Numbered from the stretch's first letter, positions 36,831 to 47,503 are shown. The stretch: 64,000 nt of DNA from Siderastrea radians (GCA_964017195.1 OZ024887.1:5649959-5713958); one strand, 5' to 3'. Numbers and translations are program-made. The notes: generated from the sequence alone by a model not told the origin.

Positions 36831-39024
36831 CAGTTGATCCACGTCACGCGTGAACGGAAACCTCAACACGTGATCCGAGTCTTCAAATAAACAAGCTACT
36901 TTCAGTGACGTAACGGAGATCACAAGGGAAATATTGAAGATCTCATTGAAATTTCCGAAAATGTCTTCTATCTTTGTAGAAGCAAGGGGATGTGACGGGA
37001 CAAATCTTTGTTTTATCGAGAGACCGCGTTATTTTCTGGGTTCGCTTCTCGTCAGTGGTTCAAAAACGTTTTAGACGACTAGAAGGAGGTGAAATTAATG
37101 TCAATTATTTTGCTGACGCGTTATTCCTGTTTCAACCGAACGAGAACAAACCTTGGAGCTGAACGCTTGTGTAAGAACGGTAGCTCCGAAGGAAGTGGAC
37201 GAAAACCAAGATACATCTGCCGTGTCAAGCAATTACTGATGACAGTTTTTCCTAGTTGCGAGGTTGATTAAAGACAAAGCCGACGCTTCGTCCTCAGTTA
37301 ACCAAAGCGTAATGTGAGTTGTTTGTATGGAGCTGAGATTCGATCCAAAATGTAAATGGTCAGTTTTCCGTGCAAAATACCTAAAAAGCGAAATAGAGTT
37401 TGAAGACCATTACCTGTTGTGTGTTTGCTGTGCTTTTGCCACTTTTCCGAACTTCTGGAGGCCGTTTGGGGCGATTTTCTGTTTAATGGTCGATGCGACA
37501 TCATGTCAAAGTAAAGCCAGTACGTGACAAGACGTCGCTTCGACCGTTAACCCTTTACCGTCAGCGTTTTTCCCTTTGAAAAACGCATTTTTTACCGCTA
37601 AAGCGGTTTTTGAAGTGCTATGGTGCCAAATGCCACTAAACTTTGCTACAAAAGCCTTTTCTTACATTTTAGCTCAATTTTGAGCCAGCTTCTGTTGAAA
37701 ATTGTACATTATTTTGGTTTCACGCATGCGCATAAGCCAAAATTTGGACTTCATTTCTAATTTTCTAATTTCTTTGCTGATTCATTTCTAATTTTTTCTC
37801 GCTTCTTTTGCTTTCCTTTTTCTCTCCCTTTCTTTTCTCTTTATCTTCTACCCTTTGTCACCTTTCTATCCACTGGAAAAGTTTTGGCCTCAGTCCTTCT
37901 AAAAACCTGGAAATGGAACATTGATCAACTAGGTGACTTGGCCTATTTTACCACCAACTTTGCAGCCAAAATTGGACACGTTTTTCTGATATAGCTCTGC
38001 CAGGATTTGGTCGATATTCAAAATGGACACACGTATGGATGGATCTGTCCTTGCTGTGCTAGCTGCTTATCAAAACAATCTGGTGACGTCAAAAATGATG
38101 ACGTCACAAGTGGCTGAATGGTTCCCGACTTCGACGTCGGGAAAATAAAACTCTTGACGGAAAAGACTGAGTTAAACAGAATATCGCCCCAAACGGCCTC
38201 CAGCAGTTCGGAAAAGCGGTAAAGACACAGCAAACACACAACAGGTAAGGTTTTTCAAACCTTTGTTATTGTTGAGTTTAGTTATTTCTAAACTTTGTAC
38301 AATTAATTGAATTCGTCATTTTTGCGAGTGAATTAAATTCGTCATTTTTGCGCGTGCATTCAGACAATTTTTTCTCTATATAGTGCGAGTCCCCTAAAAG
38401 TAACGAAAGCCAACTTTACTTTGATTTTTAGGTATTTTCGACGGAAAACTGCCGATTATTTTCAATCGAATTACAGCTCCATACAAACTCTCATATTACG
38501 CTTTGGTGACCTGTGCTTCGTCTATTGCATAACCTACTGCTCAACAATCTTTCGCGATTTTCCCATCCATATATCCTAGGTTTCGCTAGTTTGAACCATT
38601 CAATAGATTCTACATGCAACGTCGTCTGAAAGTTTAAAGGATAACTTCGTCCCCCTTGACTGAACGCCTCACATGTACTGAACGTTTCATGATGTCGAAT
38701 GATACAATAAACAGCGCCAGGAGTTGCACGAGCTGCTGTGGAGATCGCTTTCGGTCCCTCTCCAGTCAAATAACGATCAATTATTCGTCTTCTCGTTTCC
38801 TTGTGGAGAGGCCTACATGGCCTGTTCTTCCGACCTAAGGCATTAACATAACCAGGTCTGAACACTTCGAAAAATCTGTGACAGATTCGAAATCTCCTTT
38901 CGATTTTCGAAATCCCTCTCTGAATCTCAAGAAACACTAGGCGAATGCCCAAATATGGAGAACGTGACTCGTCACATTGTTTTGAATTTTGGAGTTTCCG
39001 TTCACGCGTGACGTGGATCAACTG
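36831..39024 (-). mobile_element. Tc1/mariner-type element without hAT (copy 4)
   Basis: A 2,194-bp version, TA-flanked (36829-36830, 39025-39026), with the TTAA MITE inside but no hAT. The minus-strand HTH fragment is at 38491-39021. Its left (about 37316-37490) and right (about 38190-38480, inverted) interior arms resemble each other, as in CTGTTGTGTGTTTGCTGTG on both sides, giving a foldback-like arrangement. Confidence 0.85.
37551..38171 (-). mobile_element. TTAA (piggyBac-like) MITE, uninterrupted (copy 4)
   Basis: A 621-bp element between TTAA (37547-37550 and 38172-38175). It contains GCTGCTTATCAAAACAATC across the position where copies 2 and 3 carry the hAT, so it is the empty-site reference for that insertion. 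Confidence 0.85.
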
Positions 39025-41523
39025 TAAGCTTTATCGCAGTCTTAGAGGATCTGTTTTAAAATCCTTACATTTATTAGCTCATGCTAATTAGAGAAGTTCC
39101 GCGTGTTATGTGGTGGAGAGAGCCATTTCCTTTTGATATGTTTTTTCAAGCCAAGCCGTGTTTTTATCTTTAATGCCTAGTGAATCAGCTTTTGTTATGT
39201 ATTTTGCCGGCCTTTAGTTGCCGCATTCCTTTACTGCTGTTCACTGTTGGCTTATTCAGCTGGTTCTTAATTTTCCTTTGTTTACAGTTGTGACGTACTT
39301 ATCTATTAGATTTTTTGGAGAAAGAATGTGATCGGTAGTTCGGAAACCAGTAAGAAATCCAATCTGAGAGGGGGTGTAATAAATTTTGACGTTTAAGATA
39401 AGTTAATAGTCCTCCGTTTAAAAGAGCAGAGCCGAATAATTTCCTCATCAACTTGTGACACAAATGCCTCTGTAATTAGATAGATTATGTATTTTATCCT
39501 GAATCAAAAATAGAACTAATAAGCCCAATAGACCAGTTGTCGTGAAACGTTCCAGTACTGAGTAGGAAATTGAATAATTTTGTTACAGGAGTAGTCAGCT
39601 GATTAATTCCACTTTTGAACATTTAATTTCTTATTCTAGACCAGCTGATTTTTTTGTTTACTTCAGTATAAATCGTCAGTCACGCGACAAAGTTTTTCCC
39701 CCCTTAGGCGAATCCGCCGCCAATAATGGAAACGACGTTAAGTTGTCACTTGACTAAACACATTTTGCAAATCTGTGATATTCAAACTACAGTACTAAAA
39801 AAGACCTTTAATTTGAAGACGCGTGCTAACAATTTTACACTGTCGCGTTTTGCGTTTCTTACTTCCTTTGTTTCACTGTCATGGGAGCGACACAGACACA
39901 AAAAGGGATCAAAATACGCCCGGATGTGAGAGAATACTTCACTAAGGCTTGAGAAAACATAATATTGGCATCCTTACGAAAAATGAAACACCCTCATCAA
40001 TAAAATACTTAGTACGCCCACGAAGCGAAAAACTTACATAAACTGAAATGAACCGCCGACCGAATAAATTTAAATAAATTCAGTTCTGGCAGGAAACAGA
40101 TTTGGCTTGTGTGTGCCGTGCTCTCTGACAGCTGCGGGCAAGTAAGGTGCCTAATACATTAGGGATTGATGCGGCCAACAGCCTGGTGGAAATGTTTTCC
40201 TTAGTCGAACTTTGGTGCAGTGTAGTGCTTGGAGCTATAATCGGAGGGATAATCGCAGCGCTGTGTGTAAAGATGTGGGAGAATAACGGAGCAGCAATTT
40301 TGAGAGAGAGTGGAGGACAGAAACTGCCACAAGAGCACGACGAGAGGTTTGGTTGAGAGTGTAAGTGCTGATTGGCTGTATTCTTAAACTGAAAAATCGG
40401 AAACAAACTATTTATCTCGACAGTTATCTTTTTCTCTTACTGGGACTATCAACTTTGCCTCTTTTAATTATTTTACTCTTACTTACGTTACTTTTATTGC
40501 CAGTTGGCAGATTTTTCAGCGCACTGGAGTGTGAGCTAGTACAGCGTGTTCAATTTGTTAACTTATACTTTAAGCTTAATTTCGCTCCAACAAAGAGAAT
40601 AATAAAATAAAATAAACGATACTGGAACTTTGACCCTTTTTTAAAACGTGATCTCAGTAGGTAGCCAACGAACGCGGCAAGCGGCCGGAGCGCGGAGAGG
40701 CGGCTGTATTCGCAGGCTACTCAGTAATCGGTACATGAATTGAAAAACACAGCGGGACGCGCGTGGGCGAGCAGACGACGTCGTCTTATTCAAATTAGCC
40801 ATGCACCTCAAAATTACTCAAGCGCCTGCTAAACAGGCTATTTCATAATTGATGTTTTTGTTCTTGTGATTACAGGAATAAATAGACAAGTATGAAACTC
40901 CTGCCCTGGATTATTCCTGAGGACATCTTGTTCAGCTTACCAAGTCATTTATATTTCGTTTGTATTCTATGAATTTAATTGAGTGTATCCTCACTAAAGT
41001 AAACGATATATTGCTGGTCACTTACATAATGTATCAGTATTATAGTTTACTTTTACATATAAGTACCTATATTAAAATACCACAGGCGTTTTTTAAACCG
41101 GAAATTTTTGTAAACCGTGACTACAACTAACGTGTAGTCAGTTCATTCATGTAATATGCCACGCCACATGCAAGTGACACAGGTAGAAAATGTTTAACTC
41201 CATGGAGATTTCTCGATATGTGATTGAACGAAACAGAACTTCAGAAGTGAGTGGTGGAGAAAGGTTGCCAAGACCTCCAGCTCTGTGATGTAACAGTGTC
41301 TGATAACTGAGAAAAATTGTAACTAGCAGTTGTTGCTTAGAACAAATAAATAATTCCAATGGCACAACCGTTTGTTTTAATACATTCAGGGGTGTATATG
41401 TTATCAGTTACGGAAATTAAACGATAAAGACGATCAACAAGGTTACAATTTCACAATTTTCTTGATGCTGCCTCTCAGTAGATACTTTATGTACGTTTGA
41501 TAATTCACATGGAGTCCACAATA

Positions 41524-41720
41524 GTTGTTTGTTTCCTGTGGTTTTCTTTTGTGTGCAGCATCAAGCTGATTAATGCTAGCGACTATTTTTATATAACCTT
41601 CAAAAATTAGCATAACTCAGATCCGCTCGCGCCCAAAACAGCTCAGCTCACGACTACAGTACTGTCGCTAGCATCAATCAGCTTGATGCTGCACACAAAA
41701 GAAAACCACAGGAAACAAAC
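41524..41720. repeat. Long inverted repeat (copy 4)
   Basis: Fourth occurrence of the hairpin region. The tandem array ends 14 bp after its right arm, so the breakpoint lies beside a strong palindrome. Confidence 0.72.
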
Positions 41721-41734
41721 GACGTACGCATGTT

Positions 41735-42401
41735 GCATGAGAACCCTCAGGCCTTAGCAACTGAATCTCATCGTCGGCCATGGGTACATTCAAGTGACCC
41801 AATTGCGCAACATAATACAATGCAGGTGTTGATGGATCACGCTATACGATGCCAAAGAGACCATAACAAACGAATGTTACTTATCATTCACAAGTCATCG
41901 CCTATCAGATTTTGTCAAATATATAGGAAATGTGATACGCATCTCGTGTTAAAAATAACAATCTCAATCCCCTTAGGATACCATGCCATGGCCAGTCAGT
42001 CAGCTGTCAATGCCGTGATATTTTTTAAACAAGTCTGTCGAGCTTGTGCCGCGCGTCTGGCTCCGAATTGCGAATACCACCAGCTACACATCAGACGCTC
42101 GTACGTATTCCGCGGTAGAAGTTGCGGCCGGTTCTGTTGAGTTTTGCTCGATTGTTGCAGTCAGGCTTCCACTTTCCTCTAAAAGCAAAAACTCGATTGT
42201 GTTCAGTACGTTCCTAGTCGTCGATTACGGCAAGCAAAAATTATCTGCTTTTATCTGGTAGATTAAAAAAATTGATATGAGGCTGGGTTGTGACTCTTTT
42301 TTTTCTGATACCAGACCAGCCAGCGGCGCTAGGAAAATTAGGAGTGCATGCGGCTTAAATGTACCAGGCTGAAGTTGTCTGCCAATTCACTGCCAATTCG
42401 A
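41735..42401. other. Unique sequence, no recognised gene
   Basis: An open frame at 41730-42140 starts within the repeat boundary and shows no family motif. I regard it as chance. Confidence 0.4.
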
Positions 42402-42857
42402 CTACACTCTTTTTTTTTTTATAAGAACCTTTTTTATAAGAACGTCGAGGCTGAGATTTGCCGAAACTTTAAGAACATGCTAAGAACATACCCAGGCTGA
42501 GATTTTGTTAAGAACGTCTTTATCTTGTCTTCATATTTGTAGAGTAAGCTATGTGAAAATAAAATTAAGTGTAATAATTTGGTCAGAGTAAGTTACCGCC
42601 TTTTTGAGCCCCAAATGCTAGAATTTTTGTGATGTCGCAAAACAAGAAAACACGTATAACTTTTAAGAAATTGGTAGAACTTTGACCTATTTGTTCTTTC
42701 TTTCATTCTGAACTATGATTTATGAAATGCTGTTCAATTAATCTTAAGAACATTGTTAAGAACGTCTGAGGCTCAAATCGCCAAAAAATAAGAACATTCA
42801 GTTCCGGTTCAGCCTCAGCTTTAAAATTAGACGTTCTTATAAAAAAAGAGAGTGTAG
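42402..42857. mobile_element. MITE-like element with TAAGAAC repeats
   Basis: The inverted ends CTACACTCTTTTTT... and ...AAAAAGAGAGTGTAG each carry ATAAGAAC next to them. TAAGAAC recurs at least eight times inside in both orientations, together with a GAGGCTGAGATTT motif. The 20-bp string CTGAAGTTGTCTGCCAATTC precedes (about 42369) and follows (about 42858) the element. Superfamily uncertain. Confidence 0.65.
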
Positions 42858-43108
42858 CTGAAGTTGTCTGCCAATTCGATTTAAGCGAGAAATAGTAAAA
42901 TTAGGGCTGAAAATCAGTTGAAGAAGTATAAAATACGTGTACAAATACTTCCAAAATACTTAAGAAAGGTCTTTCAAACGCAGTCAGCCGTTCCGAAGGA
43001 AGTATATTTGTTGTGTGACATTGCAATAGTGGAGTATCATTTGCATTTCATTTAGTTTGATACAGGTTTAGGTACGGAATAACTCGCAACGCAACACATC
43101 ACCTGTTA

Positions 43109-43379
43109 GAGCGGTTTTCACTTGAGTGTCGAAAGTTAATTGCGTTTGCTTTGGTTTTGCTTAGTGATTGGTTAAAAAATCTCGCGCCACTTTCTCGGCC
43201 AATCAGAACTAAAACCAAAACCAATCGTGACTCGCTTGCGCACGTTTTCCCGCGCTTCGTGCCAGCTACATGTATTTGCTTCGAGTTTTGATTGGTTTAC
43301 TGGATTGTCTGTGTCCTTTGTGATTGGCCAGAGTAATTACTTTGGTTTTGGTTTTACGACACTCAATTGAAAACTGCTC
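43109..43379. mobile_element. 271-bp MITE with TA duplication
   Basis: The ~23-bp inverted ends are GAGCGGTTTTCACTTGAGTG and the reverse complement of CACTCAATTGAAAACTGCTC. TA lies on both sides (43107-43108, 43380-43381). The interior has several CCAATCA / TGATTGG strings in both orientations. It fits a mariner-type MITE. Confidence 0.78.
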
Positions 43380-43381
43380 TA

Positions 43382-44374
43382 GTAATATAATTTTATTGTC
43401 ATCCTTACCGCACGTTTAGCTCATCTCTAAATTCGATTTTGAGACGACATTACAGCTTTATAATGACGGCTAGTCGGGAGAAAATATATTCCGTATTGGG
43501 CGGAGTTTTTTCCGAAAAAAACAATAAGCCCGAAAAATAATTTTTGTTGATCAAAATAGAAATTCTTACTCGCCGTGAAGATTTGCACGCGCGATTCTTG
43601 CTCACGAAAACAATTTTGCTTTTACAGCAAAATGTTTGAATTTGCCGCTTTTTCGACCATAAATTACCTAATGAAACAAAATAAACTCTTTCAGGGCATC
43701 AACATGCACAATTTTTTTTCCAGTGACCTGGATCGACAAAATAATAGAATAACGTGAAAATCAACTTGCAACTTCAAGTGTAGTGTTTTCCTGGCTAAAA
43801 GTGGAACACAAATGATAACGCAATACAGCGCGCGCGTCGCGACTGAAATAAAAACAGAAAAACAAACTGTTTGAAAGAAAATATACACAGTTTTAAAGTT
43901 TTAGTACTTACATTTTGGGCAATCTGTCAAAGTAAGTTGCTGTCAGGGATGAATCACATTGTAATATAGGTTTTTCCAACCATATTACTGAACAAAAACT
44001 AAAATTTTGCCAGCGGTTTTATGAAGAAAACTTTTGAAGTTTGACCTTGGCCGCGTTGTCATGACAGTTTTTAAACCAATCACAAACCAGTATTTTGAGA
44101 CGACACAGTTATCGTAAAATAACGTCGTCTCAAACGCAATCAAAAGAGACCACTGGATCGCGATAAACTGTAGTATATTCTTCTGCCACTAATTTCACGG
44201 CTGATAAAGCCAACCAATATACATCAACAACAGTAATTAATAGAGTTAGGCTATGAATAGTGTAGATCGTTGTGGTTGAGTGGGTGCCTTAATTGAAAAT
44301 TGTTCCCAAATGAAAACCGAAAGTTCTAGGGGGTATTTCTTTACTATTTTTGGCACAAAAGAGAGCGACAAATA
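43382..44374. other. Unique sequence flanking the large element
   Basis: No gene supported. TTTGAGACGAC occurs at about 43437 and 44094 and inverted at about 44121, which may mark a decayed element. Confidence 0.35.
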
Positions 44375-44380
44375 AATAAC
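44375..44380. repeat. Target-site duplication AATAAC, left
   Basis: The six bases before the element's AG terminus are identical to 54924-54929 after its CT terminus. A 6-bp duplication is characteristic of Polinton/Maverick integration. Confidence 0.9.
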
Positions 44381-44540
44381 AGTAGTGGTGTAGGGCTGTC
44401 TGGGCCAATTTTCACACCTTTTGAGTTTGTGAGGCCTATTGCGCATGCGTTGACACTTTTGTTAATAGTTCTTAATTAGTGAGTGTACATTGTACATTCC
44501 CGAAGATTTCCGACGGTTAATGAGGTATTCCCGAAGATTT

Positions 44541-44800
44541 CCGAACACTAATGTTATGTGAGTGCTTTTATGGTTCCATGTAGTGAGTGATTCTATGTAG
44601 TACTTTATGTATGTCTTACCATGTATCCTATGTAGTGAGTAATTTTATGGTTCCATGTAGTGAGTAATTTTATGGTTCCATGTAGTGAGTGATTCTATGT
44701 ATGTCAAACCATGTATTGCATATAGATATCTGTAAGTTCCATGTTGTGAGTGATTCTATGTAGTGAGTGTCTTTATGTAAGTCTTACCATGTAGCCTAAG
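44541..44800. repeat. Minisatellite in left TIR
   Basis: Degenerate ~30-bp repeats built on TTCCATGTAGTGAGTGATT and TATG. The mirror image is at about 54505-54765. Confidence 0.75.
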
Positions 44801-44825
44801 TGACTTTAAGAAAAAGAAAGTTTTA

Positions 44826-44898
44826 CCCGGGATTCGAACTCGCGACTTTCCGATTTGAAGTTCCCAAGAACCTTAACCATGGCGCCAATCCGACAACC
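44826..44898 (-). ncRNA. tRNA-like segment in left TIR
   Basis: The minus strand has a box A-like TGGCGCCATGGTTAAGG, a CTTCAAA loop-like string and a box B-like GAGTTCGAATCCCGG at tRNA-like spacing. The anticodon and T stems are imperfect, so it is probably not a functional tRNA. It could be a pol III promoter remnant or a SINE head captured by the element. Confidence 0.45.
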
Positions 44899-44989
44899 GA
44901 TAAGAAAGACAAGTCAATTGGAAGTATAGATGCCTTAGTTGTCCCAGGCCCCTCTCCAAAAGAGTTTGCTAGACCCGATACCCCCTACT

Positions 44990-45146
44990 ATATGAAGCCC
45001 CTACTATTAAAAAACCCGTACTATTAAAAACCTGTACTATTAAAATCCCGTACTATTAAAAACTATATAAAAACCCCTCTTTTTAAATAACCGGTTTTAG
45101 ACCCCGGTTTTAGACCCCGGTTTTAGACCCCGGTTTTAGACCCCAG
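44990..45146. repeat. Two short minisatellites in left TIR
   Basis: GTACTATTAAAAA repeated four to five times (about 45000-45065), then CCGGTTTTAGACC repeated four times (about 45092-45146). Confidence 0.85.
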
Positions 45147-45154
45147 GTTTTCGG

Positions 45155-45880
45155 TCGGCAGCCTTACAGCTGCGAGGTCATCCTTACGAACTTTTCAATT
45201 TCTACTAGCGCGAGTCCGGCAGCCTTACAGCTGCGAGGTTATACCGTACGAAATTTTCAATTTCTACTAGCGCGAGTTTAATTTGGCAGCCTTACAGCTG
45301 CGAGTGCGTAGCGCGAGTTTAATTTGGCAGCCTTACAGCTGCGAGTGCGTAGCGCGAGTTTAATTTGGCAGCCTTACAGCTGCGGTTATTTTCTGCGAGT
45401 GCGTAGCGCGAGTTTAATTTGGCAGCCTTACAGCTGCGGTTATTTTCTGCGAACGCGTAGCGTGAGGGTTTATTTGGCAGCCTTACAGCTGCGAGGTGAT
45501 ACCTTACGAATTTTTCAATTTCTACTAGCGTGAGTTTAATTTGGCAGCCTTACAGCTGCGGTTATTTTCTGCGAGTGCGTAGCGCGAGTTTAATTTGGCA
45601 GCCTTACAGCTGCGGTTATTTTCTGCGAACGCGTAGCGTGAGGGTTTATTTGGCAGCCTTACAGCTGCGAGGTGATACCTTACGAATTTTTCAATTTCTA
45701 CTAGCGCGAGTTTAATTTGGCGGCCTTACAGCTGCGGTCAAACGAGTTTATTCCGTTCGAAACCGTCGTTTCTACTGACGAAGTCCAAACAGGTGGCCTT
45801 ACAGCCACGAATTTATTCCGTACGAACTTTTCAATTCCTACTAGCGTGAGGATTTATTTGGCACCCTTACAGCGACGGCT
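45155..45880. repeat. Hairpin array in left TIR
   Basis: About eleven copies of GGCAGCCTTACAGCTGCG, spaced about 40-70 bp and separated by TAGCGCGAGTTTAATTT-type and TTTCAATTTCTACTAGCG-type spacers. Each copy can fold as a 5-bp stem GCAGC/GCTGC around loop CTTACA. A diverged copy at about 45796 reads GTGGC-CTTACA-GCCAC, keeping the stem by paired changes; one at about 45860 (GCACC...GCGAC) does not. Open frames across this array are artefacts of the repeat. Confidence 0.85.
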
Positions 45881-46085
45881 ATTTTCTGCGAAGTTATTCC
45901 TTCTACCCATTTCTACTAAGCTGCTACTAGCAATTTCTACTAGCGTGGGTCTTACCCAGGTGAGGTTATATTTCTACTACGGGGAATCAATACGTTCATA
46001 CGAACGCTTAGCGTGAGTTGGGTGTCCAAATCCTCAAACCGGTTATCAAAATTAATAAAACCACGTATTAAAACAGCCGACTTAC

Positions 46086-46091
46086 TTTATT
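46086..46091 (-). terminator. Poly(A) signal at inner edge of left TIR
   Basis: On the minus strand AATAAA sits 8 bp beyond the stop of the basic-protein gene, exactly at the inner TIR boundary. The mirrored copy serves PolB on the right. Confidence 0.5.
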
Positions 46092-46098
46092 CTTTAGA

Positions 46099-46368
46099 TC
46101 AATAAATTTGGTATCCACCTTTCTTTTTTCTCCGAAACTTACGTCCCTTATTTGCATTCTCAATACTTACAATGATAATATCATCATTAAATGAAACTAT
46201 CTTATCTTTTTCTTTGAGAGGGAATGTTCCCCATTCCTCATTTATCAAGGGTATGCGATCACGATCTTTTTGACGGCGAATCATCTTAGCTTCATATTTT
46301 TCGAGGTTCAGCAGTTTTTTCATCCTTACAATAGGAAATCCATTCTTATCGAATCTTTTACGACCCAT
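46099..46368 (-). CDS. Small basic protein of unknown function
   Basis: An 89-residue ORF with a clear ATG (MGRKRFDKNGFPIVRMKK). It is rich in Lys and Arg, with basic clusters at both ends (GRKRF near the start, KGRKFRRKKKGG near residues 74-85), which suggests nucleic-acid binding or nuclear localisation. It is the leftmost gene of the element, reads toward the TIR and ends 8 bp before it. Upstream are three CRE-like repeats. I do not recognise a family. A small basic virion-type protein is one possibility, but that is inference from composition only. Confidence 0.5.
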   Translation of the reverse strand: MGRKRFDKNGFPIVRMKKLLNLEKYEAKMIRRQKDRDRIPLINEEWGTFPLKEKDKIVSFNDDIIIVSIENANKGRKFRRKKKGGYQIY

Positions 46369-46419
46369 TTACGCGTCCAGACTTGCCCTACGACGTCCCA
46401 ATTCCTTTCAATAGCACTG

Positions 46420-46495
46420 CACCCAGTCTACGTCACAATACGACTGCACCCAGTCAACGTCACAATACAGCTACACCCAGTGAACGTCACAATGA
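46420..46495 (-). promoter_or_regulatory. Three CRE/ATF-like repeats
   Basis: Three 27-bp tandem repeats with CACCCAGT and ACGTCA at 46430, 46457 and 46484 (TGACGT on the minus strand). They lie 50-120 bp upstream of the basic-protein ATG. TGACGT is the CREB/ATF half-site; the regulatory role is inferred. Confidence 0.5.
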
Positions 46496-46744
46496 ACTAT
46501 GAACGCTAACTCTTATAAAATCTCTTCGATTTTCAATCATTTTTATCTTAGACCTTGAGTCAGTACGAAGCTCAGCCGGATTATATACACAAGCTACAAG
46601 TCAAGTATCAAAGTTGTGATCAAGCTGCAAGACAAGTCTTTGACGCTTATCAGCCTCGCAAAAGGACCTTAAACGTAAGTATTTTTATTTTAAGTTTCAA
46701 ACCGTGTTTTCAAAAATACACTTTATTTTCTCCCAGTTTAGTTT

Positions 46745-47503
46745 TTACAACAAGTCAAAAGTCGTGGTTTGTCCTTCATCTTTTAAGATACGAGTCACCA
46801 GTCGTTGATCATCGTCTGAAGCAGGGTGTAAATCTAGTACTAAATACTGATAAGGTTGTTTGGTGACATGTTGAAATACTTTTAAGGCAGATTGCCATGT
46901 TCCGGGAAAGGCTTGTAGTAAGACGTTTCGCACTCCAAGTTGATCTCTCGGATTTTTAAAAGCGATGATATAATGTGCGTTTCTTGAAATGGTTTTGGCG
47001 TATTTTCCAACGGGAAACATATCTTGACACAAGTAGAGAACCGTGATATCCCGATGATGTGAATTCCTTGTAAATAAATCTAACACGCGTTTATCGCCAC
47101 TGCCTTCGTTCATCAGATCATCCAAAATCAAAATACCTTGTCCTTTAGGAAACCATTTGTCCAAATCCTCGTCGTTAGGTATTCCCTTATGAAATTGTAT
47201 GCCGGCTTCTCCCATCTCTTCAAAGCATTCTTGATACATGGAGGTACAATAAACAACAGCTTTGGGTCTTCTTTGAAACAGTTTAAGGTTTTCCAACAGC
47301 AATCGTTTGGTAAAATAAGTTTTTCCGCAACTTGAAGGGCCCACTACCAAAATCGAGGATGGCATATGAAATTGAAAATTTATGGTACGATCTTCTATAG
47401 GCTCTTCTACGTGCTGTAAACATCGACAGTATCGCATTTCATGTCTTGTACGATTATCAATTCTACTAAAGGTTTTTCCACATAAACGACAAGGGTACGC
47501 CAT
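46745..47503 (-). CDS. A32-like DNA-packaging ATPase with N-terminal zinc finger
   Basis: A 252-residue protein from ATG 47503 (AAAAAATGG context); the frame is open slightly upstream without another ATG. Residues 5-26 form a Cys-x2-Cys-x12-His-x4-Cys zinc finger (YPCRLCGKTF...). The P-loop is GPSSCGKT (about 55-62), Walker B is ILILDDL (about 124-130), LYLCQD follows near 156-161 and SRNAHYIIAFKNPRDQ near 173-188. This motif set is that of the FtsK/HerA-related packaging ATPases of Polintons, adintoviruses and large DNA viruses, which pump DNA into capsids. A TATA box lies about 110-120 bp upstream. A packaging motor without a visible capsid gene is the odd feature. Confidence 0.87.
   Translation of the reverse strand: MAYPCRLCGKTFSRIDNRTRHEMRYCRCLQHVEEPIEDRTINFQFHMPSSILVVGPSSCGKTYFTKRLLLENLKLFQRRPKAVVYCTSMYQECFEEMGEAGIQFHKGIPNDEDLDKWFPKGQGILILDDLMNEGSGDKRVLDLFTRNSHHRDITVLYLCQDMFPVGKYAKTISRNAHYIIAFKNPRDQLGVRNVLLQAFPGTWQSALKVFQHVTKQPYQYLVLDLHPASDDDQRLVTRILKDEGQTTTFDLL

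Larger units (their letters stand above)
36327..39091 (+). pseudogene. SGNH-like hydrolase pseudogene (copy 4)
   Basis: Has the same frameshift near 36354 and the same mariner-type interruption (36831-39024) as copies 2 and 3. Confidence 0.85.
36077..41734 (+). repeat. Tandem unit, copy 4 (truncated)
   Basis: Carries the mariner-type element and its inner TTAA element but has an empty site where copies 2 and 3 carry the hAT element. Similarity to the other copies stops abruptly after 41734, just past the hairpin region, and unrelated sequence follows. The array therefore ends here. Confidence 0.92.
44381..46091 (+). repeat. Left terminal inverted repeat
   Basis: Matches 53225-54923 in inverse orientation with very few differences. 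One is four copies of the CCGGTTTTAGACC unit here against three on the right. Modules from the outside inward: unique end with GTACATTGTACA and two CCCGAAGATTTCCGA repeats, minisatellite, tRNA-like segment, two short minisatellites, hairpin array, unique inner part ending in an AATAAA (minus strand). Confidence 0.93.

Noticed and set aside
45324..45715. Open frames with repeated WQPYSCGYFLR-type peptides in the TIRs
   Set aside because: They are simply the hairpin repeat read in one frame; no start context or independent evidence.
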